This document shows, in pieces, positions 25,427 to 32,418 of a stretch of 32,418 nucleotides of DNA. Origin of the DNA: Flavobacterium sp. (GTDB lineage: Bacteria; Bacteroidota; Bacteroidia; Flavobacteriales; Flavobacteriaceae). Position 1 is the first letter of the stretch. Each line of letters begins with the position of its first letter. The notes beneath the pieces were generated by a model, which did no database searches, was not told the origin of the DNA, and saw nothing but the letters and a program-made list of their open reading frames with translations. A program made the position numbers and the translations under genes. The stretch lies in contig NVUT01000006.1 in the NCBI GenBank assembly GCA_002733185.1, forward strand, positions 58,782 to 91,199. The letters are read 5' to 3'.

Positions 25427-27038
25427 TTTTTTTACTGTGATATTTCTCTAGATTAATATGCTCCTTTTCAACTATATACTTTTTATTCTTTTTTTCAAAA
25501 AAGCTAACTAGTAAAGCCGATTTTAAATTTTTAGCTAAATAATTAAAAAACGATTTAGCATTATCTCTTGTAGCATTTGCTGTTATATGATTATAAGCAA
25601 CTCCTTTTTTATCACTTTTATGATGTACAAAAACATTTGCAATACCTGAAACGAATTTATTTTTCTTCTTCTTATTGTTCAATATTTCAATTTTCACATG
25701 CTCATATTTTTGACTCATGTATATGGTTGAACTACTATTATTTCCTTTAATATGAAAAAGAGTATGCTCAATTTCACCTTCTAAACGAGCGTTTATTAAT
25801 GGTGTTAAGAGAACGTTTAAACTATTTCCTGAAATGTTTCCAATGTCACCAATAAATTCGAATTCATCATTTTTATTGGAAATATCAAAACTCCAATTAG
25901 CATGAAACGTACTGTTTTTCATAAAAACACCATCTACTAAAATCATCGTTTTATTTGGCGAACTATAAGTGTTGCTTAGTTTAGAGACACTTGCGTCAAT
26001 TTTACTAATAGTCAACACACCGGCAGGACGATCATTTTTGGTTCTTTCGCTATAAATTACTTTTGAATTTTTAACTGAAACAGAGTCAACATTTAACTGT
26101 ATTGGCAACTCGCGAATAGATTTACTATAAAGGTTTTTTACTTTAAAATCATCTGCAACTAATTTATTACGATAAATACTTGCAACAGCCTTATTTATAT
26201 TAATGAGGCTAGAATTAAGGTAAAATTCATCCTCGTTAAAACCATAATCCAATTCTTCAAGGATTATTGTTGCAGTATTAATAGTATAATAATCACGTTC
26301 TTTTGAAATTTTCTTTGAAAATGTTTTTTTAGAATACTTTGTTTTTAAAGACAAATCAGTGATGGAAATACTATTGTCTTTATGCTCAAAATAACCAATA
26401 GTTAGGTTTTCATACAATCCAGATTTCAGGAAAATTGAATCGGCACTAATCTTTAAAGATTTATAATTATCCTTAAATGTTTTTATTGAAAAAGTGGAAT
26501 CGATTTTAAGTTTTTTTAGAGTGAAATTTACGTTTGTTGAAGAAAAAAGAAGCGAATCTTTCGAAGTGTCAATTACCTTAACTGAAGCGTTTTCTATTCG
26601 GAAGGCTTTAATTGAAATTGGGTTTTTGAAATTGTTTTGCTTGGTTGAATCTTTACCTTTTTCTTTTTTTACTCCATCCTTAAAATAAGTAATGTCTAAC
26701 CCATCTAATAATACCTCACTAAGACTAATCTCTTTGTTAAAATAAAAATCTAAATAACTAATGTTTTTTATCTCAAGATAATCAAGTTTTATTATAGAAG
26801 TAATAATACCTGTCTCTTTATCTTTAATTATTACTGATGGTTCAGTAATACCGATGCTTCCTCTAAAACTATGGATTTTAATGTCTTTATAATTGCTTTC
26901 TATATGATCTGGAATCTTGGTTTGTAATAAATTTTTCACTTTGTTTTCTAGAAATGTGTTTGCATATAAACTAACAATAATTAGTGTCAAAACAATTACA
27001 GAAGTAATAATCAGAATGATACGTTTTCTTTTGCTCAT
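25419..27038 (-). CDS. AsmA-like membrane-anchored periplasmic protein
   Basis: This 539-aa protein has an N-terminal membrane anchor (KRKRIILIITSVIVLTLIIV, about 4-23), after which the chain would be periplasmic. The body is made of many beta strands with repeated themes (ISLSEVLLDGLDITYFKDG, LEIKNISYLDF, GNISGNSLNVLLTPLINARL), as in AsmA/DUF748-type proteins that bridge the envelope. The ATG at 27036-27038 is preferred over the track's upstream TTG. It ends inside the last codons of the ABC-F gene on the other strand (8-nt overlap), so each gene's terminator must lie in its neighbour. Exact role unknown. Confidence 0.75.
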   Translation of the reverse strand: MSKRKRIILIITSVIVLTLIIVSLYANTFLENKVKNLLQTKIPDHIESNYKDIKIHSFRGSIGITEPSVIIKDKETGIITSIIKLDYLEIKNISYLDFYFNKEISLSEVLLDGLDITYFKDGVKKEKGKDSTKQNNFKNPISIKAFRIENASVKVIDTSKDSLLFSSTNVNFTLKKLKIDSTFSIKTFKDNYKSLKISADSIFLKSGLYENLTIGYFEHKDNSISITDLSLKTKYSKKTFSKKISKERDYYTINTATIILEELDYGFNEDEFYLNSSLININKAVASIYRNKLVADDFKVKNLYSKSIRELPIQLNVDSVSVKNSKVIYSERTKNDRPAGVLTISKIDASVSKLSNTYSSPNKTMILVDGVFMKNSTFHANWSFDISNKNDEFEFIGDIGNISGNSLNVLLTPLINARLEGEIEHTLFHIKGNNSSSTIYMSQKYEHVKIEILNNKKKKNKFVSGIANVFVHHKSDKKGVAYNHITANATRDNAKSFFNYLAKNLKSALLVSFFEKKNKKYIVEKEHINLEKYHSKKTN

Positions 27039-27095
27039 AAGAAAAAACAAGAGTGTAAATAATTGAGGTGAAGATATAAAATTTTAAAATAAAGC

Positions 27096-27125
27096 TTGCT
27101 AACTATTAAAAGGATTGTATATTTG
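27096..27125 (+). promoter_or_regulatory. promoter of the initiator tRNA gene
   Basis: TTG (27096-27098), a 19-nt spacer and TATATTTG (27118-27125) fit the Bacteroidota -33/-7 consensus very well, 10 nt before the tRNA. Confidence 0.75.
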
Positions 27126-27135
27126 CACTCTAAAT

Positions 27136-27208
<73 letters not shown>

Positions 27209-27220
27209 CTAAGAAAAAAA

Positions 27221-27249
27221 CTCCATCATAAACGATGGAGTTTTTTTTT
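27221..27249 (+). terminator. terminator of the tRNA-fMet gene
   Basis: CTCCATC pairs with GATGGAG around a 6-nt loop, extended by flanking A7/T9 runs, 12 nt after the tRNA. Confidence 0.9.
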
Positions 27250-27261
27250 AATAAAATATTA

Positions 27262-27272
27262 GTCACTGGTTC
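27262..27272 (+). repeat. 11-nt copy of the tRNA T-arm downstream of the tRNA
   Basis: GTCACTGGTTC is identical to 27181-27191 inside the tRNA (variable loop to T loop) and lies 81 nt downstream of it, past the terminator. Short enough that chance cannot be excluded. Confidence 0.35.
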
Positions 27273-27402
27273 TTTCCAAGCTTCGGGGTAGTTCACACTA
27301 TTAAGAAAGAAAATTTATTGAGAAATCAAGAGGCTTTTTTTTATATCTTTACATTTATTACAAGCGAAAGATTTCCAAATTAATGGATTAAGAATATATT
27401 CT

Positions 27403-28284
27403 ATGGCTCACAAAGCAGGATTTGTAAATATTATCGGAAACCCAAACGTAGGTAAAAGTACTTTGATGAATGCCTTTGTTGGCGAACGTTTGTCTATAAT
27501 TACTTCCAAAGCCCAAACTACACGTCATCGTATTTTAGGAATTGTAAACGGTGAAGATTTCCAAATGATTTTAAGTGATACACCAGGAATCATTAAACCT
27601 GCCTACGAGTTGCAAAAAAGTATGATGGGTTTCGTAAAGTCTGCTTTTGAAGATGCCGATGTATTAATTTATATGGTCGAATTAGGCGAAAAAGAATTGA
27701 AAGATGAAGCCTTCTTTAATAAAATCACCCTTGCTAAAATCCCGGTGTTACTTCTAATTAATAAAATTGATAAAGGTAATGAAGATTTGCTTTCTGAAGC
27801 AATGGATTTATGGTCTAAAAAAGTACCAAACGCACAAATTTTCGCTATTTCCGCCTTAGAAAATTTCGGTGTTCCTGAAGTATTTTCAAAAATAATAGAA
27901 GTACTTCCAGAATCCCCACCTTTTTACCCAAAAGACCAATTAACAGACAAGCCAGAACGTTTTTTTGTTAATGAAATCATTCGAGAAAAAATCCTGATAC
28001 ACTACAAAAAAGAAATTCCATATTCAGTAGAAATAGACACGGAAGAGTTTTTTGAAGAAGAAACAATCATCCGAATGCGAAGTGTAATTATGGTAGAACG
28101 CGACACACAAAAAGGAATCATCATCGGTCATAAAGGTGCAGCTATCAAAAGAGTAGGAGTAGAGGCTCGAAAAGATTTAGAAAAATTCTTCGGAAAGAAA
28201 GTCCACATGGAATTATACGTAAAAGTGAATAAAAATTGGCGTAACAACGAACGACAATTGAAACGTTTTGGGTATAACCAGTAG
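27403..28284 (+). CDS. era: ribosome-assembly GTPase Era
   Basis: Era binds 16S rRNA near its 3' end and helps 30S maturation. The 293-aa protein has G1 GNPNVGKST (12-20), G2 around TTRHRILG, G3 DTPG (about 59-62) and G4 NKID. The C-terminal KH domain carries RDTQKGIIIGHKGAAIKRVG (GxxG loop) and ends with FFGKKVHMELYVKVNKNWR. The length is typical. A possible -7 box (TATCTTTA, 27344-27351) precedes it. A degenerate heptamer array starts immediately after its stop codon. Confidence 0.97.
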   Translation: MAHKAGFVNIIGNPNVGKSTLMNAFVGERLSIITSKAQTTRHRILGIVNGEDFQMILSDTPGIIKPAYELQKSMMGFVKSAFEDADVLIYMVELGEKELKDEAFFNKITLAKIPVLLLINKIDKGNEDLLSEAMDLWSKKVPNAQIFAISALENFGVPEVFSKIIEVLPESPPFYPKDQLTDKPERFFVNEIIREKILIHYKKEIPYSVEIDTEEFFEEETIIRMRSVIMVERDTQKGIIIGHKGAAIKRVGVEARKDLEKFFGKKVHMELYVKVNKNWRNNERQLKRFGYNQ

Positions 28285-28327
28285 TTCAGTATTCAGTTGG
28301 CAGTCTTCAGTAAATCAGTATTCAGTA
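28285..28327. repeat. degenerate heptamer array after era
   Basis: The units read TTCAGTA, TTCAGTT, GGCAGTC, TTCAGTA, AATCAGTA, TTCAGTA with a 7-nt period (one 8-nt unit). The array begins at the first base after the era stop codon. It resembles in period the heptamer arms around the four-helix-bundle gene, but has a different unit and encloses no gene. Confidence 0.65.
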
Positions 28328-28351
28328 AGTTTTAATAGTAATTTTAGTTTG

Positions 28352-28410
28352 AAAGAACACTGAGTGTTTGCTTTTCACATAAGCATGTCACACTGAGCGC
28401 AGTCGAAGTG
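28352..28410. repeat. intergenic REP-like element
   Basis: AAAGAACACTGAGTGTTTGC (28352-28371) matches the reverse complement of 9384-9403 at 19/20. CACTGAGCGCAGTCGAAGTG (28391-28410) is a palindrome-like REP core shared with 8842-8883 and 30514-30652. Confidence 0.7.
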
Positions 28411-28482
28411 CAGCTAATAGTATTAATAAAGTTAGTCAAGACAATTAGCAAATTCGTGAAAATCCTTGTTCCTATTTAATAA

Positions 28483-29007
28483 TCAAACACAATCCTCCCG
28501 CTCCTTAATCTCCCTCAAATCCAAAGTATTCTCCAAGAAACCACAAAGCTGTTTCATTTCTTCTTTCCCTTTTTCTTTTCCCATTCTACCAGCAAAATAT
28601 AGAAAAACCCAAACTGCAATTAGTCCAGCCATTATAACTAATTGCATTCCATAATCGGTTTTTAATGACCAATTAGTATATGCCCAAACACCAACTATTA
28701 CAAAAAGCCCAATCACGGCAAAATGAAAAAACATAAACATCGTCCAAACAGAAGGTTTTGGTCCAAATAATCCTTTCAACTCACTTTTATGATCACCGGT
28801 TTCTTCAATTTCTAAATGAAGTTGAGGTGACCAGAAGTGTTGTTTGTTCTTTGGAATTCTAATAAAAACGTGATTGTCAACTCTTGAAACCACAAAATCT
28901 TTTTGATTGCCTTTAGTATCTTCAAAGGTTTTAAGAGCATTCTCGTTATTTTGATTAATTTCGAGTTTAAATCGAGGACGTAATAATATTTCGTTTTCTA
29001 GGCTCAT
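28483..29007 (-). CDS. conserved two-TM membrane protein between era and der
   Basis: This 174-aa protein of unknown function is encoded on the opposite strand from era and der. The N-terminal ~85 residues are soluble and beta-rich (LLRPRFKLEINQN, DFVVSRVDNHVFIRIPK, WSPQLHLEIEE). Two membrane helices follow (about 90-112 and 121-140, MFMFFHFAVIGLFVIVGVWAY and MQLVIMAGLIAVWVFLYFAG) and then a charged C-terminal tail with two Cys residues. Both termini should be on the same side of the membrane. No catalytic motif seen. I recall similar proteins next to der in Flavobacteriaceae, but cannot check. Confidence 0.75.
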   Translation of the reverse strand: MSLENEILLRPRFKLEINQNNENALKTFEDTKGNQKDFVVSRVDNHVFIRIPKNKQHFWSPQLHLEIEETGDHKSELKGLFGPKPSVWTMFMFFHFAVIGLFVIVGVWAYTNWSLKTDYGMQLVIMAGLIAVWVFLYFAGRMGKEKGKEEMKQLCGFLENTLDLREIKEREDCV

Positions 29008-29060
29008 AAAATGATTAGTTTGGAGTGTAATTTAGAGTTTTTTCTTCAATTAGGAAACTG

Positions 29061-29068
29061 TACCTTTG
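29061..29068 (+). promoter_or_regulatory. -7 box of the der promoter
   Basis: TACCTTTG exactly matches TAnnTTTG and is followed by GCAGCG, a usual initiation context. The predicted leader to the der ATG is about 110 nt and contains the palindrome at 29108-29128. Confidence 0.6.
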
Positions 29069-29107
29069 CAGCGAAATAATGAGGCATTAAAAAAACCAAT
29101 TATTTAG

Positions 29108-29128
29108 ATCCTGAAATGAATTCAGGAT
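29108..29128. repeat. palindrome in the der leader
   Basis: ATCCTGAA and TTCAGGAT pair around ATGAA. No U-tract follows. This sequence type is a common dispersed palindrome in flavobacterial genomes (recollection). Confidence 0.6.
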
Positions 29129-29185
29129 AACAAATTATAAGTGCTCTTGCAGCTTATTGCAAGAATTTCTTTTAGAATAAAATTT

Positions 29186-30487
29186 ATGAGTATAGTTGCC
29201 ATTGTAGGAAGACCAAACGTAGGGAAATCTACTTTATTTAATAGATTAATCCAACGTCGTGAAGCGATTGTAGATGCAGTTAGTGGTGTAACGAGAGATC
29301 GTCATTACGGAAAAAGTGATTGGAACGGAAAAGAATTTTCGCTCATAGACACCGGTGGATATATAGTTGGATCTGACGATATTTTTGAAGCCGAAATCGA
29401 TAAACAAGTAGAATTAGCGATTGATGAATCGGATGCGATAATTTTTATGGTCGATGTTGTTTCGGGAGTTACCGGAATGGATGAAGATGTTACTAAATTA
29501 CTTCGGAAGTCTAATAAACCCATATTTTTAGTGGTAAATAAAGTCGATAGTGCAAAACGCACCGACGATGCGGTAGAATTTTACTCATTAGGTTTCGATA
29601 AATATTACATCATGTCTAGTATCAATGGATCTGGAACCGGTGAATTATTGGATGATTTAGTTAAAGCACTTCCTGAAACCATTGAAGAGGAAAGAAGTGA
29701 ATTACCAAGATTTGCCGTAGTAGGAAGACCTAACGCAGGAAAATCTTCATTTATTAATGCATTAATAGGGAAAGAACGATACATTGTAACCGACATTCCA
29801 GGTACCACTCGCGATAGTATTGATACGTATTATAATCGTTTCGGTTTTGAATTTAACTTAGTAGATACTGCTGGAATTAGAAGAAAAAGTAAAGTAAAAG
29901 AAGATTTAGAATTTTATTCGGTAATGCGAAGTGTACGTGCTATCGAACATAGTGATGTTGTTATTGTTGTATTGGATGCCACTCGTGGATTTGACGGACA
30001 AGTACAAAATATATTTTGGTTAGCACAAAAGAATAACAAAGGTGTTGTGATTTTGGTAAACAAATGGGACTTGGTAGAAAAAGACCATAAAAGTGTCAAG
30101 GAATACGAAACTAAAATCCGACAACAATGCGAACCTTTTACCGATGTTCCAATTGTATTTATTTCGGTGTTAACCAAACAACGAATTTTTAAAGCTATTG
30201 AAACTGCAGTTGAAGTATTTAAAAACCGAAGTAAGCGTATTAAAACAAGTGAGCTTAACGAAGTAATGCTTCCTGTAGTCGAAAACTACGGGCCTCCAGC
30301 TTACAAAGGAAAATACGTTAAAATTAAATATATTACTCAATTACCATTGCCTTATCCTAGTTTTGCGTTTTTCGCAAACCTTCCTCAATATGTGAAGGAG
30401 CCCTATAAACGTTTTCTGGAAAATAAACTTAGAGAAAAATTCAATTTTCATGGAGTTCCAATTACGGTCTATATTCGTAAGAAGTAG
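29186..30487 (+). CDS. der: ribosome-assembly GTPase Der (EngA)
   Basis: Der is a double-GTPase needed for 50S subunit maturation. The ATG at 29186 gives [20 protein letters not shown], the standard start, and 433 aa; the track's start 15 codons upstream is not supported by family length. GTPase domain 1 has [13 protein letters not shown] and NKVD; domain 2 has GRPNAGKSS (about 180-188), DTAG and NKWD. The C-terminal KH-like domain runs from about 350 and contains [18 protein letters not shown] and the ending [11 protein letters not shown]. Confidence 0.97.
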   Translation: MSIVAIVGRPNVGKSTLFNRLIQRREAIVDAVSGVTRDRHYGKSDWNGKEFSLIDTGGYIVGSDDIFEAEIDKQVELAIDESDAIIFMVDVVSGVTGMDEDVTKLLRKSNKPIFLVVNKVDSAKRTDDAVEFYSLGFDKYYIMSSINGSGTGELLDDLVKALPETIEEERSELPRFAVVGRPNAGKSSFINALIGKERYIVTDIPGTTRDSIDTYYNRFGFEFNLVDTAGIRRKSKVKEDLEFYSVMRSVRAIEHSDVVIVVLDATRGFDGQVQNIFWLAQKNNKGVVILVNKWDLVEKDHKSVKEYETKIRQQCEPFTDVPIVFISVLTKQRIFKAIETAVEVFKNRSKRIKTSELNEVMLPVVENYGPPAYKGKYVKIKYITQLPLPYPSFAFFANLPQYVKEPYKRFLENKLREKFNFHGVPITVYIRKK

Positions 30488-30737
30488 AAGGCTCTTGAAT
30501 TTCTAAATATCAAACTGAGCGTGGTTGCTGAGCGAAGTCGAAGCACAGCCGAAGTGTTGATTAATCTGAAATATCTGGTCGAACGAGATTTCAAGCAAAG
30601 TCAAATCAAGTACCGAAGCTGAAAATGCGATCATTGAGCGGAGCCGAAATGACCTTAATCACATTTTACAATTATTTTAAGACTCCCTAAAACAAAATTT
30701 GTATAACTTCGTTTTTGTTACAACTAACAATCTACAA
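30488..30737. repeat. intergenic gap with REP-like palindromes
   Basis: No gene found. It holds ACTGAGCGTGG...CTGAGCGAAGTCGAAG (30514-30543) and the palindrome TCATTGAGCGGAGCCGAAATGA (30631-30652), both of the TGAGCGnAGTCGAA family. TAACTTCG at 30704-30711 is a weak candidate -7 box for the following gene. Confidence 0.65.
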
Positions 30738-32418
30738 ATGCGATACCTACTTTTAATTATTGTGCTATTCTGCACCACATATTCTTTTGCACAAAATCAA
30801 ACTTTTAAACTATCTGGGACACTTCTTTCCGAAGAAGATAATTCTCCTTTAGAATCGGCTACCATTTACTTGGAGCGGGTTAAAGACAGCACGTTGGTCA
30901 CTTACACTATTTCAGATAAAAATGGAAAATTTCAAATTCAGGAACATACAAGTGATGCATATTTAAACCTGTATGTCTCCTATGTTGGTTACCTCACTCA
31001 TGTCGAAAAAATCACGATAGATAAAGAGGAAATTATCCTTCCGTCTATTTTGTTGAAACCTAATACTAACCAATTGGATGAAGTGATTATTAAATCACGA
31101 GCACCAATTACTATTAAAAAAGATACTTTAGAATTCAATGCAAAATCCTTCAAAACAAAGAAAGATGCTAATGTGGAAGATTTATTAAAACAGTTGCCTG
31201 GAGTTGAAGTTGATGCGGATGGGAAAATTACGGTCAACGGAAAACCAGTGAATAAAATATTAGTAAATGGAAAACCTTTTTTTGGTGATGATCCAACTAT
31301 TACCACTCGTAACTTATCAAAAGATATTATTGAAAAAGTTCAAGTAACCGATACCAAAACTAAATCGGAAGCCTTTTCTGGTGAAGAAGGTGACAAGGAA
31401 AATAAGACTATAAACCTTACCATTAGTGAGGATAAAAACAAAGGAGTTTTTGGTCGTGTTGCTGCTGGAGGCGGTACAAGTGAGCGTTATGAATACGCAG
31501 GAATGGTCAATGTTTTTGATAACGAAAGAAGAATTAGTGTGTTGGCGGGAGGAAACAATACCAACTCTCCAGGCTTTAGTTTTGGTGAAATTCAGAAAAT
31601 GTTTGGGAATGGGCGGTCTATGATGTACAGTGATAATGGGGGTTTTAGTATTGATGGCAGATCTTTTGGTTTGGGTGAAGGAATCGTAACTTCAAACACA
31701 GTTGGTGCCAATTATGCAGATGAATTTGGAAAAGGTTTTGATGTAAATGCAGATTATTTTTATTCTGGAAGTAGGTCTGAGAATGAAACAGCAACTCAAC
31801 GTGAAAACATTTTGCCAGATTCTCGTTATTTTTCGAATGCGGTTTCAAAATCGGATAATACAAACGATTCGCAAAGTGTAAATATGGGTTTTGATATTGA
31901 GTTGGACTCAACTTTTTTAATCAATATTAGGCCTTCTTTCATCTATAATAAAAGCAAAACCAATTTTTCATCTATCGAGGAGTCTTTGGATGAATTAAAC
32001 GAGCTTACCAATAAATCTACAAGTTCTTCATTTGTTGAATCTGTTGGGAGAAATTTTAAAAACAATTTAGATGTTACTAAACGTTTTGGAGATCGAGGAG
32101 CCTTTTTGCGCTTTGGAATGGCTAATGAATTTAATGATAGTGATTCAGATGATTTCTTGAAATCTGAAACCTTAACTTTTGGTGATAATCCGACAGAATT
32201 AATAAGAGATCAATTTACTAACGGAGCAAAAAATTTAAACAGTTTATGGTCATCCCTAACATATCGATTGCCATTAATTTCAAAAAAATTGTATCTAGAT
32301 TTTAAATATAGCCTTCGTGACGATATTAGAGAAGATCGAAAAAGCACTTTCGATTTTGATGAAAGCACCCAGACTTATACCTTGTTTAATGAACAGTTAA
32401 GTACCGATTTTATTTATA
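30738..32418 (+). CDS. outer-membrane beta-barrel protein with carboxypeptidase-regulatory-like domain, 3' end outside window
   Basis: Absent from the ORF track because no stop falls in the window; 560 codons are open from the ATG at 30738. The signal peptide (MRYLLLIIVLFCTTYSFAQ) cleaves after SFA. A CarboxypepD_reg-like beta sandwich follows (about 25-110, SGTLLSEEDNSPLESATIYL, ISDKNGKFQI), then a plug-like region with VEDLLKQLPGVEVDADGKIT, VNGKPVNKILVNGKPFFGDD and IIEKVQVTDT. From about 230 there are long amphipathic strands of a beta barrel. This is the layout of the TonB-receptor-like 'outer membrane beta-barrel family' of Bacteroidota. Substrate unknown; no SusD partner is visible here. 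Confidence 0.88.
   Translation, partial: MRYLLLIIVLFCTTYSFAQNQTFKLSGTLLSEEDNSPLESATIYLERVKDSTLVTYTISDKNGKFQIQEHTSDAYLNLYVSYVGYLTHVEKITIDKEEIILPSILLKPNTNQLDEVIIKSRAPITIKKDTLEFNAKSFKTKKDANVEDLLKQLPGVEVDADGKITVNGKPVNKILVNGKPFFGDDPTITTRNLSKDIIEKVQVTDTKTKSEAFSGEEGDKENKTINLTISEDKNKGVFGRVAAGGGTSERYEYAGMVNVFDNERRISVLAGGNNTNSPGFSFGEIQKMFGNGRSMMYSDNGGFSIDGRSFGLGEGIVTSNTVGANYADEFGKGFDVNADYFYSGSRSENETATQRENILPDSRYFSNAVSKSDNTNDSQSVNMGFDIELDSTFLINIRPSFIYNKSKTNFSSIEESLDELNELTNKSTSSSFVESVGRNFKNNLDVTKRFGDRGAFLRFGMANEFNDSDSDDFLKSETLTFGDNPTELIRDQFTNGAKNLNSLWSSLTYRLPLISKKLYLDFKYSLRDDIREDRKSTFDFDESTQTYTLFNEQLSTDFIY

Noticed and set aside
29141-29185. Extended N-terminus of Der in the ORF track
   Set aside because: The extra 15 residues do not belong to the family; [15 protein letters not shown] at 29186 is the standard start.
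30998-31306. Minus-strand ORFs 30998-31306 and 31645-31911 and plus ORF 31426-31623
   Set aside because: All lie within the outer-membrane barrel gene at 30738-32418, which is open in another frame to the window end.

Overview
The window reads as chromosome of a marine-type Flavobacteriaceae member (phylum Bacteroidota). The evidence is low GC, TAnnTTTG-type -7 promoter boxes, few Shine-Dalgarno sites, a complete gldKLMN set (type IX secretion/gliding core), proteins with C-terminal T9SS sorting domains, and abundant flavobacterial short palindromic repeats.

Left part (1-12838, all minus strand). Transcription runs right to left: miaB, an orphan sigma-54 activator, lptE, a TPR-like protein and secG, then a cluster of exported proteins, then groES and groEL (groEL is cut by the window edge). 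The exported cluster is an LRR protein with a T9SS tail, a lipoprotein, a large lipase-like T9SS protein and a small lipoprotein. It sits between two nearly identical terminator stem-loops and looks like an insertion into a conserved housekeeping block. groES is preceded by a sequence with exact -24/-12 (sigma-54) spacing. A four-helix-bundle (S23/IVP-family) gene sits between groES and groEL, tightly enclosed by 31-bp inverted repeats built from degenerate heptamers. The LRR gene has an A9 tract just after its natural start codon that puts the signal peptide out of frame with the rest of the protein.

Middle part (13022-22288, plus strand): a multi-pass membrane protein, topA, a degenerate arginase-family protein translationally coupled to topA, then gldK-gldL-gldM-gldN closed by a strong terminator. 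GldL/GldM form the proton-driven motor and GldK/GldN the periplasmic/outer-membrane ring of the T9SS. This machine would export the LRR and lipase-like proteins encoded at the left.

Right part (22359-32418): an FAD-dependent oxidoreductase, an ABC-F ATPase, a convergent AsmA-like protein, the initiator tRNA-fMet with its own promoter and terminator, the ribosome-assembly GTPases era and der flanking a two-TM protein, and the 5' part of an outer-membrane beta-barrel protein. The last gene, like groEL, is absent from the ORF track because it runs off the window. The intergenic gaps here hold several families of short palindromes and a degenerate heptamer array. No CRISPR, rRNA, transposase or prophage genes were seen.
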